NCBI GenBank assembly: GCA_965653495.1
Contig: CBFHAJ010000210.1
Location: 1-5,254 of the forward strand
DNA from: AG41 sp965653495
Lineage (GTDB): Bacteria; Gemmatimonadota; Gemmatimonadetes; Gemmatimonadales; GWC2-71-9
Direction: 5' to 3'
DNA: 5,254 bases
This document shows, in pieces, positions 1 to 5,073 of the stretch. Position numbers and translations under genes: made by a program. The notes under the pieces were generated by a model that ran no database searches, was not told where the DNA came from, and saw only the letters and a list, made by a program, of their open reading frames with translations. Within the stretch, counting starts at the first letter, position 1. Every line of letters begins with the position of its first letter.

Positions 1-1142
1 ACTCCAGCCAGCAGCACGCCGGCGGTCGCCACGCCCGCCGGGACGGTCCAGCGCCGGCGCCGCGTCGTGCTGGCGGCGAGCGGCACCGTTGGGCCCTCGG
101 GCAGTGGCGGGAGCGCCCGGGTCGGCACCCTCGGGATCACGGTGCCGCGCACCAGCTGGCGCAGCGCCTGCTCGCTGTCACGCCGGTCGCTCTCAGAAAA
201 CGGGATCGCTTCGAGAGCGGCGAGCATGTCTCGCGTGGCCGCGAAGCGCGCGGACGGGTCCTTCTGGAGTGCGCGGCTCAACACGGCGGCGAGCGCGGGC
301 GTCACGTCCTCGCGCGCCTCGCGGATATCGGGTGCCGGGGTGAAGAAATGGTGGTGCATCACACCGGCGATGGTATCGGCGTGGAAGGGGACGGATCCCG
401 CGAGCGCCTGAAAGCCCAGCACGGCGAGCGAGTACTGATCGCTCTGGGGCCCGGTGCGCCGGCCGGCGCACTGCTCCGGACTCATGAACGGCGGCGTCCC
501 GATCACCGTCCCGTCGGCGGTCAGGTTGACGTCCGAGGCGCGCAGCGCGACGCCGAAATCCGAGACCATGACCCGCCCGTCCTGGTCGATGAGGATGTTG
601 CCGCCCTTGATATCCCGATGGATGATGTTGCGGTCGTGGGCGTACGCGAGCGCGCGCGCGGCCCCGCGCAACACCTGAAGGGCGACGGGAACCGGCAGGG
701 CGCCCTGCGAGTCGAGGATCAGGCCGAGCGAGCGACCCTCGATGAACTTCATGGCGATGAAGAAGACGCCGCCCAGCTGCCCGACACGATAGACCGGGAT
801 GATGTTCGGGTGATCGAGCTCCGCCACCATGCGCGCTTCGCGCTTGAACCGCTCGGCGGTCTTGACGCTGAGGCCGAGCTCCGGCGGCAGCACTTTGAGG
901 GCCACCGAGCGCCGCAGCCCGACCTCGGTGGCCTTGAAGATCACGCCCATCCCCCCGCGGGCCAGCTCGCGCTCGACGTCGTACTCGCCCGCGAGCACCA
1001 TGCGGACCCGCTGGAGCAGTGCTTCGGGATCCTCCATCTCGAGGATGACGGTGGCGCCGTGCGGGTCCACCACCAGCGTGCCGCAATGAGCGCAGAAACG
1101 GCCGCGCTCCGGAATCTCGGTGCCGCACCGAAAGCACTTCAC
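1..1142 (-). CDS. Zinc-ribbon Ser/Thr protein kinase, Hanks type (C-terminus cut by window edge)
   Basis: Phosphorylates Ser/Thr of protein targets in the cytoplasm; targets unknown. I translated 380 residues from a GTG at 1142. An N-terminal zinc ribbon has Cys3, Cys6, Cys17 and Cys20. The kinase domain spans about residues 54-312: glycine loop ARGGMGVIF (61-69), ATP lysine K83 (VALKVL), helix-C glutamate probably E102, catalytic loop HRDIKGGN (175-182, base D177), DFG (195-197), GTPPFMSPE (215-223) and D235. All key residues are present, so it should be active; it is an RD kinase. KGGN replaces the commoner KPxN. A proline-rich linker and four arginines (361-364) lead into a hydrophobic stretch from about 366, probably a membrane anchor; any outside domain lies beyond the edge. 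The start is set by the zinc ribbon and by a 4-base GTGA overlap with the lipoprotein gene upstream, implying coupled translation. The family is certain; the signal sensed is unknown. Confidence 0.93.
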   Translation of the reverse strand, partial: MKCFRCGTEIPERGRFCAHCGTLVVDPHGATVILEMEDPEALLQRVRMVLAGEYDVERELARGGMGVIFKATEVGLRRSVALKVLPPELGLSVKTAERFKREARMVAELDHPNIIPVYRVGQLGGVFFIAMKFIEGRSLGLILDSQGALPVPVALQVLRGAARALAYAHDRNIIHRDIKGGNILIDQDGRVMVSDFGVALRASDVNLTADGTVIGTPPFMSPEQCAGRRTGPQSDQYSLAVLGFQALAGSVPFHADTIAGVMHHHFFTPAPDIREAREDVTPALAAVLSRALQKDPSARFAATRDMLAALEAIPFSESDRRDSEQALRQLVRGTVIPRVPTRALPPLPEGPTVPLAASTTRRRRWTVPAGVATAGVLLAG

Positions 1143-1537
1143 GGGCAGGTTGGCACCGGTGCGCCCGTTATGTGAAGGGAGTCGCTCCCCGTGGGCGCTG
1201 AGTCGGTGATCATCGAGCTGATGAGCCAGACGTTCAGTTGCGCATGCCCCGCCCGGCAAGCCACGAGCGTATCGCCGATGGCGGTGAGCGCCAGAATGGT
1301 CGGGTCGGAGGAGGCAAAGCGGAGCCGGGGGTTCGGTACCACGACGCCGCCGGCGGTCACTGTGACAATCGGTGCGACCCGCTGGCCGGTGCTGAGCACG
1401 CTGTCCCCGGTAAAGCGGATGACAACGTCGCCCTTCAGTCCCGGAGAGCGGAAGGCGTCCGGCAGGCCGCAGCTCGCGGCGACGACCGTGCCGAGGGCGG
1501 CGACGACCACGGCGGCGCGAGATCGGAACAGTCGCAT
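1139..1537 (-). CDS. Small probable lipoprotein with BIG2-like Ig-fold domain
   Basis: Predicted exported protein of 132 aa with no assigned function. Residues 1-22 form a signal peptide: MRLFRSR, then a hydrophobic run rich in Ala and Val, ending AASC with Cys23 as the likely lipidated residue. The lipobox is imperfect, with Ala rather than Leu at -3. Residues about 36-125 are strand-rich and carry a BIG2-like pattern (SSDPTIL at 76-82, then IGDTLVACRAGHAQLNV), as in surface Ig-like domains. Two further cysteines, C94 and C131, could form a disulfide. ATG 1537 is chosen over GTG 1543 because the GTG overlaps the GAGGAG ribosome site at 1543-1548, which sits five bases before the ATG. The stop overlaps the kinase start (GTGA), so the two are probably co-expressed. 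A role as an outside partner of the kinase is only a guess from this context. Confidence 0.8.
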   Translation of the reverse strand: MRLFRSRAAVVVAALGTVVAASCGLPDAFRSPGLKGDVVIRFTGDSVLSTGQRVAPIVTVTAGGVVVPNPRLRFASSDPTILALTAIGDTLVACRAGHAQLNVWLISSMITDSAPTGSDSLHITGAPVPTCP

Positions 1538-1542
1538 GAGCA

Positions 1543-1548
1543 CTCCTC
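1543..1548 (-). promoter_or_regulatory. Shine-Dalgarno site of the lipoprotein gene
   Basis: GAGGAG on the minus strand, five bases before ATG 1537. It decides between two possible starts: the in-frame GTG at 1543 begins inside this motif and so is unlikely to be used. Confidence 0.7.
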
Positions 1549-1594
1549 GAGCACGGAGGGAGCACCGGCGGCCAGAATTCCGTCGCTACAAGGT

Positions 1595-1624
1595 GGGGGT
1601 TTCCGCGTTTCGGGCAATACCCCC
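1595..1624 (-). repeat. Inverted repeat between the small-protein and lipoprotein genes
   Basis: On the plus strand GGGGGT (1595-1600) pairs with ACCCCC (1619-1624), and a 3-bp inner pairing, CCG (1603-1605) with CGG (1611-1613), lies within the 18-base gap. It begins two bases past the stop codon of the upstream minus-strand gene. There is no U-run after it, so it is not a standard intrinsic terminator. It might attenuate transcription or protect an mRNA end, or be chance in GC-rich DNA. Confidence 0.3.
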
Positions 1625-1626
1625 CG

Positions 1627-1917
1627 TCACATTTCGCGTGCGATCCGCAACGCCTCCTCGATCAACGGCTTGACCGGATCCATGCGGCCGTGGCAGGCAC
1701 GGGCGAGCTGCTCCAAATCCGCCGCGAATTGTGAGACCGGTGGAGGAGGCGGCTCGGTGACGAGCAGCTGCTTGTGCATCACCATCAGGGAGAGGTACAG
1801 AGCGCTCGACCGGCCGGTGGGCGCGGTGCCGTCGCGCTCGATATCCAGCAGGAGCGACTTGGCCATCTGCTTGGCCGCTGCAATCGCCACGGCGAGGTTC
1901 TGATGGGGGAGGCTCAC
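1627..1917 (-). CDS. Unrecognised small helical protein
   Basis: I do not recognise this 96-aa protein. It looks soluble and mostly alpha-helical. Helix-like stretches are about residues 5-29 (rich in Ala, Lys and Leu), 37-53 (SSALYLSLMVMHKQLL) and 64-96 (acidic-basic, ending in REM). A run of five prolines (TEPPPPPVSQ) breaks the second from the third. No signal peptide or metal motif is visible. The start is GTG 1917: the open frame continues upstream through the tRNA locus and antisense to the lactonase, but no ATG, GTG or TTG occurs in frame between 1917 and the tRNA. No good Shine-Dalgarno lies before the GTG, so the transcript may be leaderless. The lipoprotein and kinase genes follow 89 bases downstream on the same strand and may share its transcript. 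That this is a real gene is inferred from coding-like composition and context. Confidence 0.6.
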   Translation of the reverse strand: MSLPHQNLAVAIAAAKQMAKSLLLDIERDGTAPTGRSSALYLSLMVMHKQLLVTEPPPPPVSQFAADLEQLARACHGRMDPVKPLIEEALRIAREM

Positions 1918-1952
1918 GTCCCAATATTGTGGCGTGCGAAGTGCGGCACCAT

Positions 1953-1968
1953 CCCCGCTGTTGCGGGG
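1953..1968. repeat. Perfect hairpin CCCCGC-TGTT-GCGGGG between divergent genes
   Basis: A 6-bp perfect stem (1953-1958 with 1963-1968) with a 4-base loop lies between the minus-strand small-protein gene and the plus-strand tRNA. A T·G wobble at 1952/1969 can extend it. No T-run follows on either strand, so terminator function is doubtful. It may be an operator, a leader hairpin or chance. Confidence 0.3.
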
Positions 1969-1987
1969 GCATGGGGTCGCGTAAGTT
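1961..1987 (+). promoter_or_regulatory. Weak candidate promoter for tRNA-Ser
   Basis: TTGCGG (1961-1966) and TAAGTT (1982-1987) are 15 bases apart and would place the transcript start about ten bases before the mature tRNA. Both boxes match the sigma-70 consensus poorly and the spacing is short. It is offered only because the tRNA needs a promoter and no tRNA or gene lies just upstream on this strand. Confidence 0.2.
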
Positions 1988-2003
1988 CCAGCGCAGTCGT
2001 CCG

Positions 2004-2087
2004 GGAGGGCTAGACCTAACTGGTAAGGCGGCGGTCTTGAAAACCGCTGGGCGCAAGCCCGTACAGGTTCGAGTCCTGTGCCCTCCG
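2004..2087 (+). tRNA. tRNA-Ser, anticodon UGA
   Basis: Carries serine to UCA codons and, by wobble, other UCN codons. The acceptor stem GGAGGGC (2004-2010) pairs fully with GCCCTCC (2080-2086), followed by discriminator G2087, the usual base for serine tRNAs. The anticodon stem GCGGT/ACCGC (2031-2035, 2043-2047) encloses loop CTTGAAA with anticodon TGA at 2038-2040. The variable arm is class II but short: GGGC-GCAA-GCCC (2049-2060). The T-stem ACAGG/CCTGT encloses TTCGAGT. CCA is not encoded. The D-arm is irregular: a good 4-bp stem (G10, CCT with AGGC) needs an extra A bulged at 2014; the unbulged reading has mismatches. Overall identity is secure. Confidence 0.95.
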
Positions 2088-2105
2088 TAAGTCCTTCATC
2101 AAAAG

Positions 2106-3287
2106 CTAGGTCCGAAACCGCAGGCAGACCGGACTCGGCACCGCGATCCGCTCGCCCGCCGGCGTCAACCGGCCGCTCTCCGCGTCGCGAGCGAATACCA
2201 CAATCGAATTCGACTTCTGGTTCGCCACGAGCAGCCACCGCCCGGTGGGATCCAGGCTGAAATTGCGCGGCCAGTCGCCCTCGGTGGAGACGACCTGCTC
2301 GAGCGACAGCGCACCCGTCGACTCGGCCACGGAGAACACGGCGATGCTGTTGTGGCCGCGGTTCGAGACGTACAACGTGCGGCCCCAGGGCGCGACGTGG
2401 ATGTCCGCCGGATAATTCGTTCCGGTCCATCCCGCGGGGAGCGTCGATCGGGCCTCGAGCGGAGACAGGGCGCCGCGCTCAGCGTCGAAGCGCAGCGCGG
2501 CCACCGTGGAATCGAGCTCGTTGGCGACGAACACCACTGGCAGCGTGGGGTGAAACGCGAGATGGCGCGGCCCCGCGCCCGCACGCATGACCGCGGCGCC
2601 TCCTGCAACGGGTCGCAGCGATCCGCCGTCGAGATCCAGCCGGTACACGAATACACGGTCGGCGCCGAGATCAGCGGCGAGCGCGAAGCGGTTGGAGCGA
2701 TCGGCAAGGATGCAATGCGCGTGCGGCGCGCCCTGCCGATCCGCAACGGGCCCGTGCCCCTCGTGCTGGACGACGGACGTCGCGGGCTCGAGGGCGCCGT
2801 CGGGCTGAACGGGCAGCAGCGCGACGCTGCCAGCCGCGTAGTTGGCGACGAGCACCACCCGGCCGGTCCGGTCCACGCTCACGTAGCAGGGGGCGCCCCC
2901 TTCCGACGGCACTTCGCGCAGCCTGGTGAGCGCTCCTGAGTCGCCCCCGATCGCGAACGCACTGACCGCACCCGTGGCCTTGCCGTCGCGTTGCTCGACT
3001 TCGTTCACGGCGTAGACCACCCGGCCATTCGGGTGGATCGCGAGAAACGAGGGGTTTGGGCCAGCGTTAACCGATCCTGCCGACCGTAGCCGCCCGGAGC
3101 GTCGGTCCATGCGCAACAGATAGATCCCGTCGGGCCGGTCATGGTCGGTGTACGTCCCGACGTAGAGCAGGTCATCGTCCAGCTGCGCGCGCGACGGAAA
3201 ACGCTGCGAGCCGCGCGCGAGCGCGACGAAGCTGAGCGCTGAAGCAGCCAGGAAGTCGCGGCGCGACGGCTTGCGGAGGTCGGTCAT
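2106..3287 (-). CDS. Tat-exported lactonase-family beta-propeller (6-phosphogluconolactonase-like)
   Basis: A 393-aa protein of the lactonase / YbhE-like 6-phosphogluconolactonase family, a seven-bladed propeller. Family signatures are LYVGTYT (41-47), NPSFLAIHP, a HAHC segment, GPRHLAFHP, the blade PADIHVAPWGRTLYVSNRG and, near the end, DWPRNFSLDPTGRWLLVANQ. Each blade repeats the pattern 'hydrophobic strand, DxTGR or PxGR, then LYV.N or LLVAN'. The N-terminus is a twin-arginine signal, SRRDFL at 8-13, then a hydrophobic stretch to about 24, so it is exported folded. This fits ATG 3287. A longer in-frame reading to 3368 would bury the signal and overlap the divergent permease start, so it is rejected. 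Export argues against the cytoplasmic pentose-phosphate role of E. coli Pgl; the real substrate is probably another lactone. No clear Shine-Dalgarno site is seen. It is divergent from the permease operon and convergent with the tRNA. Confidence 0.9.
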   Translation of the reverse strand: MTDLRKPSRRDFLAASALSFVALARGSQRFPSRAQLDDDLLYVGTYTDHDRPDGIYLLRMDRRSGRLRSAGSVNAGPNPSFLAIHPNGRVVYAVNEVEQRDGKATGAVSAFAIGGDSGALTRLREVPSEGGAPCYVSVDRTGRVVLVANYAAGSVALLPVQPDGALEPATSVVQHEGHGPVADRQGAPHAHCILADRSNRFALAADLGADRVFVYRLDLDGGSLRPVAGGAAVMRAGAGPRHLAFHPTLPVVFVANELDSTVAALRFDAERGALSPLEARSTLPAGWTGTNYPADIHVAPWGRTLYVSNRGHNSIAVFSVAESTGALSLEQVVSTEGDWPRNFSLDPTGRWLLVANQKSNSIVVFARDAESGRLTPAGERIAVPSPVCLRFRT

Positions 3288-3308
3288 GTTCGAAAGGTGT
3301 GCGTCCGC

Positions 3309-3321
3309 GGCGATCGTCGCC
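3309..3321. repeat. Short palindrome in the divergent intergenic region
   Basis: GGCGA-TCG-TCGCC, 5-bp arms around three bases, lies between the lactonase and permease start codons. It could be a dimeric regulator site. Such short GC-rich palindromes also arise often by chance. Confidence 0.2.
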
Positions 3322-3327
3322 AGGCAG

Positions 3328-3349
3328 CGCGCAGTGTAGCTTATGCGCG
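3328..3349. promoter_or_regulatory. Inverted repeat abutting the permease start (candidate operator)
   Basis: CGCGCA (3328-3333) and TGCGCG (3344-3349) are perfect 6-bp arms separated by ten AT-richer bases, with the second arm touching ATG 3350. The gap contains TAGCTT (3337-3342), a weak -10-like box that would put transcription at or near the ATG, giving a leaderless message. On the other strand the gap holds TACACT, also -10-like and facing the lactonase. A repressor here would control both divergent units. As RNA it could also hide the start codon. Confidence 0.35.
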
Positions 3350-4690
3350 ATGTCCTCCCTGACGACACCCGCTCGAGATCTCCGCCGGGTCATTGGGCTC
3401 TCCGGCGGAGTTGCGCTCATTGTCGGCATCACCATCGGCAGCGGCATCTTCCGCACGCCGCCCACGATCGCCGGGCTCGTCCCCAATCCGCTCGTCATTA
3501 TGGGACTGTGGACGGCCTTCGGTCTGATCAGCATGTGCGGAGCGCTCGCGGTGGCGGAGCTGAGCTCGCTCCTGCCGCAGCCCGGCGGCGTCTATGTGTT
3601 CTTGCGCGAGGCATATGGCGATGCCGCCGCGTTCGTGTTCGGCTGGTTGTACGTGCTTGCCACCACGCCCAGCGCCGTGGCCGCGCTCGCCGTCGTCTTC
3701 GCGGAATTCCTGCTCAACCTGCTTGGCGTGCCGGCGGACGCGCGAGTGCAGCTGATCGCGATCGCCGCCATCATCACCCTCACGTTCGCCAACGTGCTCG
3801 GCGCGCGCGTCGGGGCCGGCGTGAGCGAAGTGACCACCCTCGTGAAGGTGACCGCGCTGGCGGCGATCATCCTCGGCGCATTGCTGCTGGGGAGCGGCAA
3901 TGCTTCCAACCTGACCGCCGGAGACGCCGTGCAGGCAGGCGGCCTGGCGCGCGCGGTCGCCGCAGTCATCTGGACCTACGACGGCTGGATCGCCGTCAGC
4001 ATGATCGCGGGTGAAGTCGTGGCCCCCGAGCGGCTGATGAAACGGATCATCATCATCGGGATGCTCGTCATCGTCACGCTCTACATCGGTGCGAATTTCG
4101 CATACCTGTACATGATGCCGGTCAGCATCATGGCGCGGCAAAAGGAAGCCATCGCGCGGACCGTCGTCACGGGGATCGCCGGGCCCGCGGCCGGCGTCGT
4201 CGTCATGCTGGCGATCATGACGAGCATTTTCGGTGCGCTCAACGGCAACCTGCTCGCCAAGCCGCGGGTCGCCTACGCCATGGCGCGCGACGGCCTGACA
4301 TTCCCGTTCCTCGGCGCTACCCATCCGCGCTGGTCCACGCCCTGGGTGGCGCTGGTGATCGAAGGCGTGGTGGCGATCATCATGGTCCTCGTCCTCAAGG
4401 ACTTCGACACGCTCACGACCTACTTCGTGGTGGTCGAGTGGGCAGCGTTGATCTTCGCCGTCGGTGCCGTGTTCGTCCTGCGACGCAAAATGGCCGCCGC
4501 ACCGCGGCCGTTCCGCACGCCTGGCTATCCCTGGGTGCCGTTGCTGTTCGTGGTGGGCACCGTTATTGGTCTGTCGGCGATCGTGTGGGGACAGATCCAG
4601 GTCGGTAACTTTTCGCCGATCTACGGCCTCGGCATTGCCGTGGCGGGATTCCCCGTTCATCACCTGTGGAAACGACTGCAGAGGAGCTGA
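3350..4690 (+). CDS. APC-superfamily amino acid permease
   Basis: An inner-membrane secondary transporter of 446 aa, the usual length for the family, very probably with 12 membrane helices. The first helix holds the substrate-binding motif GITIGSGIF (26-34). PQPGGVYVFLREAYG (76-90) matches the conserved start of helix 3. WTYDGW (208-213) fits the unwound helix 6, and KPRVAYAMARDG (304-315) the helix 8/9 region. RPFRTPGYP (386-394) is the typical loop before the last helices. It resembles the LAT/YfnA-like branch, which takes up neutral amino acids by proton symport or exchange. ATG 3350 is chosen: a GTG 51 bases upstream would add a non-hydrophobic tail, and ATG 3343 is out of frame. No Shine-Dalgarno precedes it. 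Its stop overlaps the ridA-like start (ATGA). The downstream D-amino acid enzyme suggests a D-serine, D-threonine or similar substrate, by inference only. Confidence 0.92.
   Translation: MSSLTTPARDLRRVIGLSGGVALIVGITIGSGIFRTPPTIAGLVPNPLVIMGLWTAFGLISMCGALAVAELSSLLPQPGGVYVFLREAYGDAAAFVFGWLYVLATTPSAVAALAVVFAEFLLNLLGVPADARVQLIAIAAIITLTFANVLGARVGAGVSEVTTLVKVTALAAIILGALLLGSGNASNLTAGDAVQAGGLARAVAAVIWTYDGWIAVSMIAGEVVAPERLMKRIIIIGMLVIVTLYIGANFAYLYMMPVSIMARQKEAIARTVVTGIAGPAAGVVVMLAIMTSIFGALNGNLLAKPRVAYAMARDGLTFPFLGATHPRWSTPWVALVIEGVVAIIMVLVLKDFDTLTTYFVVVEWAALIFAVGAVFVLRRKMAAAPRPFRTPGYPWVPLLFVVGTVIGLSAIVWGQIQVGNFSPIYGLGIAVAGFPVHHLWKRLQRS
4680..4686 (+). promoter_or_regulatory. Shine-Dalgarno site of the RidA gene
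   Basis: AGAGGAG lies inside the last codons of the permease, three bases before ATG 4690. It supports that start over an in-frame ATG at 4666, which would only add eight residues with no match to the family. Confidence 0.65.
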
Positions 4691-5073
4691 TGAGACACGC
4701 CATTGTGACCGACAAGGCCCCCAAGCCGATGGGTCCGTATTCGCAGGCGGTGCTCGAGGGAGGGTTCATTTTCCTCGCGGGACAGGGACCCACCAATCCG
4801 CAGACCGGACAGCTCGAGCTCGGAGAAGTGCGCTCGGAGACAAAACGGACGCTCGAGAACATCCGGGCGATTCTGCAGGCGGCCGGCTCGTCGCTCGATC
4901 ACGTCGTGAAGTGCAACGTGTATCTGCGCGACATCAACGATTTCGCCGCGATGAACGAGGTGTACGAGACGTTCTTCTCCAAGCCATATCCGGCCCGGAC
5001 CACGATTCAAGCGGGCGCGTTGCCGCGCGGCATCGCCGTCGAGATCGAGTGCATCGCGAAGCAGGCGAAATAG
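4690..5073 (+). CDS. ridA: RidA/YjgF-family enamine/imine deaminase
   Basis: Cytoplasmic trimeric enzyme that hydrolyses reactive enamines and imines such as 2-aminoacrylate to keto acids and ammonia, protecting PLP enzymes. At 127 aa it matches E. coli RidA (128) almost throughout: GPYSQA near the start with Y17, LAGQGPTNPQTG, ENIRAILQAAGSSLDHVVK, VYLRDINDFAAMNEVYETFF. The residues that matter are kept: R103 in YPAR (E. coli R105) and E118 in VEIE (E. coli E120), consistent with a true deaminase rather than a non-Rid YjgF relative. It overlaps the permease stop (ATGA) and its own stop TAG shares one base with the GTG of the next gene, so the three are tightly coupled. Its place between a permease and a D-serine/D-threonine-type PLP enzyme points to clearing the aminoacrylate made by that enzyme. 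Confidence 0.93.
   Translation: MRHAIVTDKAPKPMGPYSQAVLEGGFIFLAGQGPTNPQTGQLELGEVRSETKRTLENIRAILQAAGSSLDHVVKCNVYLRDINDFAAMNEVYETFFSKPYPARTTIQAGALPRGIAVEIECIAKQAK

Noticed and set aside
193..1137. Long minus-strand open frame of 314 codons over the kinase
   Set aside because: It is the kinase read in the wrong frame: its translation shows only scrambled Arg/Ala/Gly-rich sequence, while the neighbouring frame gives every kinase motif in order.
348..1175. Plus-strand open frame of 275 codons antisense to the kinase
   Set aside because: Stop-free antisense frames are common in GC-rich genes; the product has low-complexity Arg/Asp/His composition and no domain pattern.
1238..1903. Plus-strand open frame of 221 codons antisense to the lipoprotein and small gene
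   Set aside because: It spans two opposite-strand genes and the gap between them with no recognisable domain; a shadow of GC-rich coding.
2070..2105. tRNA 3' end as a phage or island attachment site
   Set aside because: No repeat of the tRNA 3' end and no integrase gene are visible in the window, and the next gene is an ordinary chromosomal type.
2088..2105. Terminator between the tRNA and the convergent lactonase
   Set aside because: The 18-base gap shows no stem followed by a T-run on either strand.
1918..2430. Upstream part of the long frame that contains the small helical protein
   Set aside because: It runs through the tRNA and antisense to the lactonase, and its translation there is Arg/Gly-rich noise. 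Only the part from GTG 1917 looks coding.
3341..4663. Minus-strand open frame of 440 codons antisense to the permease
   Set aside because: The product is extremely rich in His, Asp and Arg, the known reverse-complement image of a hydrophobic membrane protein gene; the plus strand gives a clear permease.
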